Of a stretch of DNA of 64,000 nucleotides, positions 32,278 through 43,752 are shown piece by piece. Location of the stretch: positions 5,025,001-5,089,000 of the forward strand of contig JAZBRS010000013.1 in the NCBI GenBank assembly GCA_037176725.1, read 5' to 3'. Under the pieces are notes generated by a model. That model worked only from the letters and a program-made list of their open reading frames with translations. It did not search any database and was not told the DNA's origin. Every line of letters begins with the position of its first letter. Position 1 is the stretch's first letter. A program made the position numbers and the translations under genes. This DNA is from Posidonia oceanica (lineage: Eukaryota; Streptophyta; Magnoliopsida; Alismatales; Posidoniaceae).

Positions 32278-33831
32278 GATGCCCCTCCCTAAGTGAGGTC
32301 AAGTGTAGTGAGACCGCTGCTCAGGGTAGACAAGACACCCTACCTGACGCCGGCAGGAGCACAAATTGCTATGGGCGTGAGTCACTTATCCGGCGGATGC
32401 ACCGGAAATCATGGCTCGATGCCACAATGCAAATGCGGATGCAGGATGCTAATGCAGAAGTTAGTGCAGCAGTTATGTTAGATGTTAGTGCAGAATTGGT
32501 ATGGGATGCGAATGCTAATGCTGAACTAGTATGAACTAGTGCGCGTGCGAGTGCTGTGCATGAGGAGATGCTATGGTGATGCATGGTGGTTGCTGGCACT
32601 AATGCCAATGCTGATGCATGGGGTGCTATGCTGCAGATACTAATGCTTGAGAGCTAATGCTTGAATGCTTGCAGGTTCTGATGCTTGAGGTGAGTGCTTG
32701 AATGCTGATGCTTGAGAGTGCTAATGCTATGCATGCTTGTGCTAATGTCGGGGCAGTGTAGAGTGATGCATGGAGAAAAAAGCAGGGGTTCTATAGTGCA
32801 ATGCAGCAAGTTGGTTGCTTGTCCAAACTTGCGCAAAAGAACGGCTCCGGGAGGGCTAACGCGCTAGCCGCTTGGGCAGGCTGTGAGTCCAGGGGAGACC
32901 AAGGGCCCTTGTCCATTCAGGACAAGCAAAACAAGCAGGAGCTCGCAAGGCCGCGAGAGGGAGAAAGTGCTTGCCTCCAGGCGAGGTAGCAGACAGGCAG
33001 AAGAGATAGAAGGGGCAATGCAATGCGAAGGGGGGCCCTAAGCAATGCGGAAAAGTGAATGCAAATGCAGATGAATGCAGACACTAGGATGCTGTGCAAA
33101 TGATATGCCTATGCTAACGCTTACTGCGCTAAAACTCCTCTAGGGGAAAGCGGGATGGTGCATGCACGCGGAAAAGTGGAAATGAAATGCAATGCTGTCG
33201 CTGGCCAATGCAGGTAGGCCAAACAACGGGGGTGCCATTCGCAAAGCTCAGCTGTAGACGAATGGCGATGCAAGTGCATGGGATACCGTAGAAATTAAAT
33301 ATGCTAAAAGTAAAGCAGGGGATGTGCATGCAGCGGCAGGTACTAAAAGACCTGGGAAAGTGGAAAGCGAGAATTGATGGAACGACCACAGAGGAGCGGC
33401 AGCGCAATAAGGGTACAATGCATGGAAGGACCACAGTGGGATGCAAGGTATGCAGCGGAACGCCGGGCACGCGGAACCGAGAAAACGATCCCAAGGCCGC
33501 ACACTACCACGGGTGTCATCCAAGGCCGGCAAGCTGCGAAAGTCATGCGGGTGCCGAGGATGATACCTTAAGCAATACGCGAACCAGGGGTTCGGATCCT
33601 AAGCACGCAATGTCCGTGTAATGATGAGATGCAGTACTAGGACTGACTCTACAAGGCATACAAAGGAGCTATACGATGCTATGCAATGCGAATGCTGTGA
33701 AATGCAGTGTACAAATAGATGGAACGTGGGGCACGCGAAATCGAGAAAACGATCCTGGTCGTGCGATGACCGTGGGGTGATGAAATGCTAATGCCATGCA
33801 ACAAAATGTTATTACACTAAGATGAAATGGG
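32278..33831 (-). other. 3' end of element II internal region with polypurine tract, no gene seen
   Basis: The complement of AGGGAGGGGCATC lies at 32278-32290, next to the 3' LTR. A stretch rich in GATGCTAATGC words follows (32400-32770), matching the GCATCA-rich stretch of elements I and V. At 32905-32990 are small inverted repeats like those in the element I array (for example CTCGCAAGGCCGCGAG). Between 33200 and 33800 are GATACC/GGTATC words. No coding sequence is convincing. Confidence 0.65.
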
Positions 33832-34580
33832 TGATAGGTTAACAGACCTATCACCAGATAGTTAGGGCTATTAGCCTGCGAGGAGTTAACGGACTCATCA
33901 CCGGATAGTTGGGGCTATCAACCCGGGGATGGTGACAAGCCAGCGAGTCTGTTAGGCAAGAGGGGTGATTACAAGTGCGACAGCTTGTAACCACGAATGC
34001 AACGGGAATACCATACCCGAGGGTGTGGCAGAGGTCCGTAGACGCTCCCGTAACAGTTAGGGGTGTCAGCCCAAATGCAGATGGGAATGGGATACCATGG
34101 GGCAGCTGAATAAAGATGCCCTTGGTATCGGTGAACGATACCAGGTGGCAGCCAAAGCGCCCCTGGCATCAAAATGCAAGGCAGAGACAATACTAACGGG
34201 TTTGTCAGCCGAGTAGTTAGGGCTACCAGTCCGAATGCAGTGAGATGGATGGAGTGGCACACCGTGCAAAGTGCAATGACGATGGGGGATGCAATGGAAC
34301 AATGCAAATGCAAGGTGATAAGTTAACGGACTTATCGCCGAATAGTTGGGGATATCAGCCCGTATGCAGCACGGATATGTGGGATGACATTTTAACGGGC
34401 GTCAACCGAGCAGTTAGGGCTGCCAGCCCAATGCAGAGGAATGCAAAGTGATAGGTTAACGGACCCATCACCGAGTAGTTAGGGCTGCCAGCCCGGATGC
34501 AGAAATGATGGCGCAATAAAATGATAGGTTGATCGACCCATCGCCGAGCAGTTAGGGCTGCCAGCCCGGATGCAGAATGA
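33832..34580 (-). repeat. Hairpin module array 1 of element II
   Basis: In element sense the unit is GGGCTGGCAGCCC, then TAACTRYTCGG, then GATRRGTCCGTTAACYYATC, repeated about eight times in full or partial form (near 33832, 33881, 34015, 34195, 34315, 34390, 34446 and 34520). The second hairpin occurs as AGGT/ACCT, GAGT/ACTC and AAGT/ACTT forms, so both arms change together. Within the array, at 34123-34143, is a hairpin with arms TGGTATCG and CGATACCA, shared with element V. Confidence 0.85.
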
Positions 34581-36007
34581 TGCAGAAAGGAAACAGAAAC
34601 CCATCGTGATAGGCGTGCGATGGTCTCAGCGCGGGCATGCTTCGTGGCGTCACGAGGTGACAAACGAAGTATATGCCGGTCGTCACGGACCTACCCACGC
34701 GGTGGGCAGCAAAATTTGAAAATCGCGGAGCCTTTGAGCGAGGTAGGCAAAAATGCTCGTCCTTGGCTCCGATTTTCGAAGACAGGGAGAAAGGAAGATA
34801 AAGATATATTACAGCATGCATGTTTTGGTGGCTTTTGGACTTAAAGCAGCTGTGCCAAGAGGGTGCTTCTGCAATTCATAACTCAGGAGACTCGATCCTC
34901 GAGCAACGCCATGCCAAGTTGTGGTTGGTGGCTCTCTTTCTCACTCTTGGCTTGAGATGAGGCCTTGGCTTTGCAAAGTATAGCCTTCAGCTGCAGGGTA
35001 GCAGAAGCGTTGGATGCAGCTTCTTAGCCTCTCTCTCAATTCTTCGGGGACCGACTACCGCTTTTGACGCTCACGGAATAGATCTTTCTTTTGCCCTCAT
35101 GAGTGACTGGAATTGCATCTAGCCTGCCAAGGGAGTAAAGATGTCTGCAGGGGAGATTGAAGCGTGCTGCTGCACTCGGAGGGTGGGGCCAGGTTCTCTT
35201 GATAGTGTATCTCGTGCAGTTGGCAATGTTGGTGCTTGAAGCTGATAGCTGAGGTGGCTTCGACGCTCGTCCGAGTCACTCCTCTCATGAGCGCCTTCTT
35301 TCTTCAACTTCTTTTGCATTTTTCTTTTGTGCTTAGCATGCATATTATGTTGTCATTTCTTTTGCTCACATGACCTCTATTCTTTTGGATATGCATGACT
35401 TCGCCCTCTTGGGGTAGCAGTCCTGGATCAGGCATTGAGAGTTCGGCTGATTGGCGTACACCTTCAGCCTCTGCAATGTGTATACAGCCTCTAGCTATGC
35501 TCTGCTCTGCTTTGGTCCTCTCCATGTCTGGTGGACTCTCTGGTTAAGGTGGATCTCGCTTTGGGAGTATTGAGCTCAGCGAGACACTCTGTTCTGCTCT
35601 AGTCTCACTCTGTAGCCACATACAAGAGATGGCGCCGCTCGGGTGAGACCTGCCTGAGATCGTCACTGCTTGACATCCTCTAGGCGCTGCTTGTTTGTCC
35701 AAATCCGGGTTTCTGATTATGCAAATGTTTGTGGGTTTTGTATATTTTAGCAGGGGAAAGGACAAACATGTTTTTGGGTTTTGCATTGGTTTTGTATTTT
35801 TATGATTTTTGTTTAGGAAAACATAAAAGGGAAAACCAGCAGAAAGGCGAAGAAAATATTTTTGCTATTTTTTGTTTTCTTGATGTTTTTGGCTTTATGC
35901 TTTACAGGGTGCAAGAAATGATATGTACATGCGATAAACGACAATGCATGATGACAGATATGTGCAAGATGAATGGATATGCATGCAGAGTGATTGATAT
36001 GTGCGGG
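34581..36007 (-). other. Non-coding part of element II, no gene seen
   Basis: About 1.4 kb of mixed sequence without repeats or a recognisable ORF on either strand. Several 60-80-codon frames exist but share no feature with known Tat proteins. Nothing comparable is present in the other elements of this window, so it may be a captured fragment of unknown origin. Confidence 0.4.
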
Positions 36008-36160
36008 GTGATAAGTTGACGGACTTATCGCCGAATAGTTAGGGATATCAGCCCAAATGATAAGTTAACGGACTTATCGCCGAGCAGTTAGGGCTGCCAC
36101 CTCAGTGGTGATAGGTTAACGGACCCATCGCCGGATAGTTAGGGGTATCAGCTCGGTGAT
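36008..36160 (-). repeat. Hairpin module array 2 of element II
   Basis: Three further units of the type seen at 33832-34580 start near 36008, 36058 and 36108. GATAAGTTGACGGACTTATC at 36010-36029 and GATAAGTTAACGGACTTATC at 36059-36078 have 7-base stems. The third unit reads GATAGGT with ACCCATC. A gap of 1.4 kb separates this block from the larger array. Confidence 0.85.
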
Positions 36161-36577
36161 GATGAATGCATGCAAAACAAGAAATGCAGGTTTTTAGGGT
36201 TTTTGCTGTTTTTATGCTTTTTATGATTTTCTGACATGGCAAGAAAACACAAAAAAAACAAAACAAAACAAAACAAAAAGGAAAGACAGTGTAGGAAACA
36301 AAAGAGAGGTAAGAAAGACTTACCTGTCAGCAACCTCGGGAGGGAGGTGCTGGGTCTGCCCCTACGCTGCTGATGCTGTCGGCGAGATCTGCTGTCAACA
36401 GTACGGGGAGCACTGGGGCTGCTGATGCTGGAGAAGGAGCTTACCTGGGCAGGGTTGTGACCGAGCTTGCTGTCGATTCTATTGTTGCGCCTCCGAGCGT
36501 CCCCTGGACAAATAGGGAGGGAGGAACGGGGGATTGTGCCGATGGGATCGAAAGGACCTACTAGGGCAGAGCCAGAT

Positions 36578-38750
36578 TCAAAGAAGATTGGGGTAAGCCC
36601 CCGAGGTTCTGGCATCCTCGGAGCCCGTAGGCTCGGAAGAGGAAGGGCCAGCTACGCTAAGGTGTGCGGGTGCAAGTGCAGGTGTGTGAGTAGCCTCCTG
36701 CGGACTGACAACGAGGGTCCCGTTGTCAATCAGGTCCTGAACGACATCCCGGAGAGTGAGGCAATTATCCGTCGAATGCCCTGGGGCTCGATGGTAATCG
36801 CAATGCTTGCTCGCATCGTACCACCTTGGAAGAGGACTTGGTGGCGGGCGAGTTTCCGGGAGCCTCAGAAGCGACACAACCTGGGGAAGGACGGCACTTA
36901 GCGGCTCACCAAGTGGGGTGAAGTCGCTCTTAGCGAGGTGAACTCGTCTCCTCCTAGGCTGTCGTCCTTGCCGAGCTGGTGCGATGTGATGCACTGGCTC
37001 AATGGTGACAGTGTGTGCAGTGGGTGTATAAATAGGTGCAGGCACTAGCGGAAAAGGATCTGGCAGACTTTCTGCAAAGACAGGCACCTCAGGAGGATCA
37101 GCGCAGGTGGCGGCGTGCTGCTTGGAGCAGTCAGAAGCGGAGTTGTTGCTGCTGCGGTGGTTGTTGGTGCTGTTGGCCTGCCTAGCCAGTGCAGAAAGTG
37201 CGGGAAAATGCCCACTCTGTAGTGAGCTTTCCACGCGAGCGCAGCCCTAATCAGCGATGCAAAACTAGTGATGTGCTGGATGCAAAGTAGAGTCCCTGTC
37301 GCTGGCAGCGCCCCTTTGACGATCATCTCGATAGAATCCTCCTCGGAGGGCCTATCTTTGACCTGGACGGCTGTGGAGCGCCAGCGACCGACATACTCCC
37401 CGAATGGCTCTTGGGGCCTCTGCCGGATGGCGACGAGATCCTCCCTCTTGGGGATCAAGTCAAGGTTGAAAGCATATTGCTCAAGGAAAGCCTGAGAAAG
37501 ACCAGTCCAAGTCTGAACCGCAGCCATGTCAAGGGACGTGAACCACCTGAGCGCGGGGCCGGTTAAACTCTTCTGGAGTAGGTGGATAAGGAGCCTTTCA
37601 TCAACCTGAAGCTGGGAAAGATCCCTGTAATATGCCTTCAGATGCGAGATAGGGCAGCCTCTTCCATCATATTTATCAAAGTCTAGGATACGGAACTTCG
37701 AAGGGAGGGCGACCTCGGGAAAGAGACAGAGGTCGCGAAACCGGTAAGGCTGGCAGTCTTGGCCTTGCACTTGACGAAGTGCTCTCTCTAGATCACCCAA
37801 CCTGGTAAGGAAGGTGTCTGAGGCTGCTGCTGGTGATGGTTGTGCAGCAGAGGCAGGGACCACGTATGCTACGCGGGTCACGCGAGAGCACTCCTCCGGA
37901 TCCACCGTCACGCCGCCTGGTGTTGCAGCGTGAGGGCCAACGTACCCGTGCGAGGGTGCAATGTGTGGTGCTATGTATGTAGGAGCCTGAACCTGATGTA
38001 GAGAAGATGGATAGATGATACGTTGTGCAGTGTAAGGTGCAGATTGTTGGAGCAACAGTTGCTGCACTGGCATGGTGCCGGGCAACAGGCCTGAGGGGTG
38101 CTGTGCTCCTGCCAATCCAGAAGACTGGCCACCAGAGCAAGGAATTGCATGCAGTGCAAGGTGCTGTGCAGGTGTAGGAGGCTGAAAAAGCGCCCCCATC
38201 GCCGAAGCTGGGGCGATGGAAAGGGCGGAGGTGCAGTGTAGCGAGCTTGCAGGGCTACAGAGGGCGGCACCAGAACCTCAGGGGTTGAACGGGAAGAGCA
38301 GGCCATAGTCGGGTCGAGTGCGAGAGTCATGCTTCGCAACCTATCGGCCTTAGCCAATAAATGCCGCGCTTGCAAGGCAGAGAACGCATCGACCGACTGG
38401 CTGGGGCACAAAGAGGTGTCCGCCAAGGGAGGCGCGGAAACCAAGGAAGCAACAGGAGTAGATCCTATGTAGAGGGTAGCCGTAGAAGGCTGAATTCCCG
38501 AGACGGGAAGGCCCTGGGAGGGAACAGAAGGCGACGCTCCTAGAGCCGGAGAGGCGGTCACCACGGCAGACGCGGTGACAAGCTCCAGGTCAGCTAGGGT
38601 CGACCCTTGATCCAGATAAAGGGGTTGGGAGGTCCCCTGCACCAAAAGTGGAGAGGAGACAGGGGATGCCAAAGTAGGGGAAGGAGAGACCGAAATCGGT
38701 ACTTCTCCTGACGCCAAAGAGGAAGGAGGTTCGCCGGTATGCTGGGCCAT
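36578..38750 (-). pseudogene. gag: gag of element II, nearly intact, two frameshifts
   Basis: This is the structural protein of the element, on the minus strand. The proposed start is the ATG at 38750 (MAQHTGEPPSS); the frame is open further upstream to 38927 but crosses a good 3' splice site. Three overlapping frames make up the protein, with shifts near 38180 and 37230. The N-terminal third is Ser/Pro/Ala-rich. The core (about 37800-37240) has YRFRDLC, PSKFRI, CPISHLKAYYRDL, LRWFTSLDM and QTWTGLSQAFLEQYAFN, matching element I gag. The C-terminal part has the zinc-knuckle-like CDYHRAPGHSTDNC (about 36750-36815). No in-frame stop was seen apart from the shifts, so this gag has decayed much less than that of element I. 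Confidence 0.9.
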
Positions 38751-39847
38751 AGCAGACGGCGTGCGAAAGTAAGCAGGTCTGCGGCGGAAGGCGGGGGCAC
38801 AAGACCTAAGGAGAGCTACAGTCGGAGGCGACAGACAGCTCAGAGATAGAGAGGGATGCTTAGGAACCAAGCTAAGGAAATCCGCACCTACCTGCAAAAC
38901 AAAAAATGCATTAGAGGTTGGATGCAAAAAGAGTTATTAGGGGTGGCATGATGCAGATGAATGCCCTAATATGCGCTCTCTTACCATGCATGTCCTGAGT
39001 AGATGGCCTACCAGGACGCACTCAGGGGTAGTGGGATTATGCAGACTCCGGGTCAGAAAAAAGGCTCCCGTCTTGACCCTGCTAAAGCTCAGGTATAACG
39101 GGTGGTGCATTGGTGGCCTCGACCCTGCTAGAAACATGGGTGGTACCCTCCAATAACACCGACTCGACCCCTGGACAGGGGAGACGGACCGATCTACTCA
39201 CACCACGCCAAAGCGTTGGGAGCAAGAGACCGGGACTATCCTTCTTAGATTGTGGGTTGACTTAGGTGAGAAGAATGCATGCTTTCTAAATGCTGATGCA
39301 AATGCTTTAGAGCGTTTTACTTGCGTTTTATTAACCAAGGGGAAAAAAATGCAAGTTTTATGCTCTAGTTGTGCCTAGATGTTATTGCTTTGCTTTATTG
39401 TGGCTTTTAGATTGAGCAAAAGGGAAGCAAGCAAGTTTCTACTATCCTAGGCATGGCATATGTGAAGGGGAGAGAAACAAGAAATCATGGTAGGCAAGCA
39501 ATTCACACAGCATGGCAAAAAGCATGGGCATGGCATGTGCAAGCGTATGTGGTCATGATAGTGAAAAGGAAACACTTACCATGTCAAAAGCAGGCATGCA
39601 TGGCATGTGCGTGTGCAGTGGCATAGCAAATGTGTAAAGCAGAGCATTCATCACCCAAAAGGCATGTATGGTGCCAAGCAATTATTTAGACATGTGATGC
39701 AGGTAAGTAAAGCAGCGCAAGCAATCATGGCATAAAGCAGGTAAATAAACAAGCAGGCAGGTAAGCAAATAAAGCAGGCAGAAGCAAAAGGCAAGCAAAA
39801 CACAAAAGCAAGAGGCGAGAAGGCCAACGCGAAAACCGGAGTACTGC
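38751..39847 (-). other. 5' leader of element II, no gene seen
   Basis: This lies between PBS and gag. In element sense it ends in a T-rich run and TTTTGTTTTGCAG/GTAGGTGCGG, a strong candidate 3' splice site (AG at 38893-38892). The rest is A-rich on the plus strand, with words such as GGCATGTGCAAGC, and is comparable to 1326-2485 of element I. Confidence 0.6.
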
Positions 39848-39865
39848 TCCCCAGTAGAGTTGCCA
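39848..39865 (-). other. Primer-binding site of element II
   Basis: On the minus strand TGGCAACTCTACTGGGGA starts one base after the LTR end. It differs from the PBS of element I by one base. Confidence 0.88.
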
Positions 39866-39866
39866 C

Positions 39867-42800
39867 TGTAGTAATCCTGAATTCTGATCGTCCATGCACG
39901 TTACCAAAGCTTGCGTGCATCGATCAAAATAGGCTCACTATATGCAACTGGATCCGAGGGAAGAAGCTCGACTCGGAAACGTTGGCAAAAGAAAAGAAAA
40001 GAAATGATAAGACAATTCGGAGTCGCCACCGGGTCTATTAAATTGGAAGACAAGGAAAACCAGGGGTTAAGCATGAAAAGACATGCAAAATCGGATGCAA
40101 GGAGAGGCAAAGGGATGCAATGCTAAGCTAAACTATGCTATGCTATGCTAAGACTCATGCCTAGGATAAAGGAAAGGTCGATGCGAGCCAAGAGAAAGGG
40201 CAAGGACTCCTGTTACGCACGGGGAAGGTGTTAGGCACCCCGATACGTTCGAGAGTCGGTCTTTCTTAGGCAATCTCGCTCTAATGCAGCGACTTGCTAG
40301 CCTAATGCTTAGATGCCATAAATGCTTACCTACTATGCATTGGAAATAAACATGCTATCTATGTGCTCAGCTACGCTGCTAGTGTTCCGAACTGGGCGGA
40401 CCCTAGTTTGTGAGAACTCCTAAGCAGTAAGCATCATGGCCCTATATGCAGATGCAAGCGATAAAGCAAAACGGCGGGGAATCCAAGCAATGCAAGCGAC
40501 ATGCAAGCGATAAAGCAAAATAGGTGTGGAAAACGGTGTGAAAATGCGAAAAACAATGCAAGGCACGGAAAACGATGCAAAGAGCGGAAAGCGATGCAAA
40601 AAGGCACAGAAAACCATGCAGTGGAGCGAGAAACAATGCAAAACGTGGAAAACAGGGCAAAGCACGAAAAACGAGGCAAAGCGGGGTGCGAAATCAGAAC
40701 AAAGGGGTGGGCAACATGCATTGGGGTTGCAGCAAGCCAAAGAGGGGAAAAAACGCAGAAAACGGCGAACGAAACGAAAGCGACGCTTTAAAATGGCTGT
40801 CAGCCATCTGCAAGTATTGGACGCTGGCAACACCAGCGTCCAACATTGGACGCTAGCATTGCTGGCGTCCAACACCTGCTGGAGGCAGACAGCATGCAGA
40901 TTTTGAAAAACAATGCATTCTAACTATATGGATGCAATACAGATGCAAAAATGCAACTAAATGGGTGCCTGACATGCAAATCTAACCTAACAGAAGATTA
41001 GAAGAGGTATCAGAGCAAGGAGCATGCTAGAATCAAGGATCCAAGCAAGCAAGTTGTTGGACGCCTGTAGGCTGGGCGTCCAACATTAGACGCCAGAGAG
41101 GCTGGCGTCCAACATAGGACAAAAAACAAAGGAGAGAAGGGAGAATACAAGTGATAGATGAGAATAGGGATCATGCATTTGGGCTACTGGGGATGAGCAT
41201 GGGGCAAGCAAGCAAACTTGGGGAGCATAAGAAATTAATTCAGACCTTACCTGCAGCCTGTGCCAGGTCAGAGACGCAACCAGGTCGTTGGACGCGAGCT
41301 GGGCCGGCGTCCAATGTTGGACGCCGGCTCCAGCAGCGTACAACGCCCTGGGAGGCACAATACACAAAGAAACATGCATAAACAAGCAAATAAATTGATG
41401 GAAGCTTAAGAACAGTTGCTACTGAGGCTTGACATGCATAAGAACATAGGAGACAAGCAAACAAGCAAGATCAGGGCATTAAACTAGCTCCAAACAATAG
41501 GATGAAGAGCCAGGATGTTGGACGCTAGAGCCAGCAGCGTCCAACGTTGGACGCTGAAGGCTCTGGCGTCCAACGACCAGAGCATGCAGACTCACCTGTT
41601 CTAAAGGGGGAGCTCAGCTCAGACCCCACCTATATGCATGTAAGCTACTGAAACATGCCATAATAGAAAGGAAACATCCACAGCAAGCATGGCAAGCTTT
41701 TAAGTTAAGGGAAGCAAAAGGAAGAACATGCATAAGAGATGAAAGATTAAGAACCTTTGCAAAAAGGAGTAAACTACTTGAGAAAACCTAGCAAACCTAA
41801 ACATGGGTGCCATAGGGGCCAGGCATCTCTAAGTAGGCATGGATCACGAAATAATATCAAAAATATGCATGATGTAGGCATAGCAGCAAAGCAAGGCAAG
41901 CAGATATGTTGGACGCTAGGTGAACCAGCGTCCAACATTGGACGCGGCTCACCCTGGCGTCCAACGCAGGCAGGAGGCAGGTGGAACATTAAGCATGCAA
42001 AAAGGATTCAAACAAGCATGGAATAAGCTAGTAAGCATGGCATAACATCAGAGAGCATTAAAGGAAGCATATAGCACGGATCTACAGAAAGAAAAGCAAT
42101 AACAAAGCATGGAACGCAATAGAGCAAAAGCTGAGCAAGAGGGGCTGTTGGACGCTGGCCTATGCCGCATCCAACGTTGGACGCACCAGCTGGTGTGTCC
42201 AACACACTGAACTCCTTTCCAGGCACAAATCGTGGCCAAAAGGATTCAGAAAATTGCAAAGTTGCAAGGGAAGACTCACACTAGCATGCATGACCTAAAG
42301 GGATAGGGTGCTTACCTCGTCGCGGCCTGGAACGGTGTGTCGACCTCCTTCATTGGTGCTGCGGAAGTGGATGACCAGTTGACTCCGGCGAGCTCGTGTG
42401 GGCTGCTAGAGGCATGGGAGAGGTTGGCTAAGGGTCCGGGATGTAGGTGGACACTCGGTCTCGCTCTGGAGGTGGAGAATTGCGGTGGAAATGGGCTATG
42501 CTGCTCTGTGCGTGCTCAGGAAGATGGGTGGTTGGTGCTGGTTTTGTTTGAAGGGTGCATGGGTTCTGATGTGAATTGCAGCGGCTTGGGCTAGAATTGC
42601 AGGTGAATGACAGAGGCTCTGGGTGTGGGAAGGCCACGAGGAATGGCAGGAGGGGTGTGGGCATGTCAGTCGGCAACAATGAGGCCGCTGGTGGCTGACA
42701 GAGGCGGCAAATGGCAGTGAGGGCAAGGGAGAGCGGGATTTGTACTGATAGAGAAGAGATGGGTAGTTACTCAAGCTTGGAAGGTAGTGGATGGTGTGGA

Positions 42801-43230
42801 GTGGAGAAAGGGATGGGTAGTAAGTGCGGGGAGGCGCGGGATTGGACGGCTGGTGAGCTGGAAGGGGCGGAACAGCCGCTGCTGCAACCGAGCCATTGGA
42901 CGCTGGACCAGGAGACGTCCAACGTTGGATGCTGGAACGGCACGCGTCCAACGTTGGACACTGCCTATTCTAGCGTCCAACGTTGGACGCTGCCTATTCT
43001 AGCTTCCAACGCGCTTAGTTGGCAAAAGGCTGCAAAAGGGCTTGGGCTTGGGCCAAAGAGGTGCAAAAAGGTGTAAAAAGGCTTGAGGTTTTGGCTTGGG
43101 ATTTAGGTGAGGTTTTGAGCTGGGTTTTGGGCTGGAAAAGAGGTTGGAAAAAGGAATGCCATTCCAGAGTCCGCACGAGCTTGCAGGAGAAAACAACTAA
43201 CTTCTGGGCTGTCAGAATGGGGTGTCTACA
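39867..43230 (-). repeat. 5' LTR of element II, 3364 bp
   Basis: A full-length LTR whose plus-strand ends are TGTAGTAATCCTG and GGGGTGTCTACA. It is collinear with the 3' LTR of element I. It carries palindrome clusters near 40817-40874, 41054-41114, 41287-41343, 41517-41573, 41909-41965, 42146-42205 and 42896-43013, donor-like sites (GT complement at 42314-42315 and 41249-41250) and the conserved block (40201-40270). Confidence 0.95.
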
Positions 43231-43689
43231 GCAAGATCAAGGAATATCCCCTAATTAAAACTTGATTACGTGCCATTAAGCTAGTGTTAATTGCCTTGAC
43301 CGGTCAACAGAGTCCAAAGATGGCAAAAACATAGATTTTGTATTTGGCCAAATGAAGAAGGTTGGGGGCTGCACTAGGCTTCCTTGTTAGATGCTGGAAA
43401 GCCAGCGGCCAACATTAGTCGTTGGAAAACTAGCGGCCAACGTTATAAGCTAGGAATCCAACGTATAATACCCTCAACTAGTCCAACTTCCAAATTTGGT
43501 CAAGAAATGAAGAACATTCAAGCTGCTGACACTTAAAGCTTAATAAAGGATGACAATAAAGCTCTGAACCGAAGAATAAGTGTATGGCTCAAAGTGAGAG
43601 GTCCTAGATTGAGCAAAAGAGTTTCTAAGAACGACCTAATGCAACGGACTGCACTACTATGAAGGGAGTGCCAAAACAGGGTATCTACA
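43231..43689 (-). mobile_element. Element IV: reverse-strand LTR, upstream (start) part
   Basis: On the minus strand it begins TGTAGATACCCTG at 43689, a typical LTR start for this group, and runs to the element II insertion. At 43385-43470 are three imperfect hairpins with GCTGG-AAAG-CCAGC and CGTTGG-type arms, similar to those at 31067-31125. It interrupts the sequence just upstream of the element V ORF. Confidence 0.65.
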
Positions 43690-43752
43690 ACAAGTACTTG
43701 GAGATTTTGCACTAGTTCTTCTCTCAAGCGCCCCTATTTCCTTGCCAGTAAA

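Larger units (their letters stand above)
31147..43230 (-). mobile_element. Element II: non-autonomous Tat-like LTR retrotransposon, minus strand
   Basis: It is bounded by LTRs of the same family as element I. In its own direction: 5' LTR (43230-39867), PBS (39865-39848), leader, gag (38750-36578), non-coding region with hairpin arrays, PPT, 3' LTR (32277-31147). No RT, RNase H or integrase motif is present anywhere, and gag is followed directly by 4.3 kb of non-coding sequence. The five flanking bases (CCAGG at 31142-31146, GCAAG at 43231-43235) do not match, so the target duplication is absent or mutated. Confidence 0.92.
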
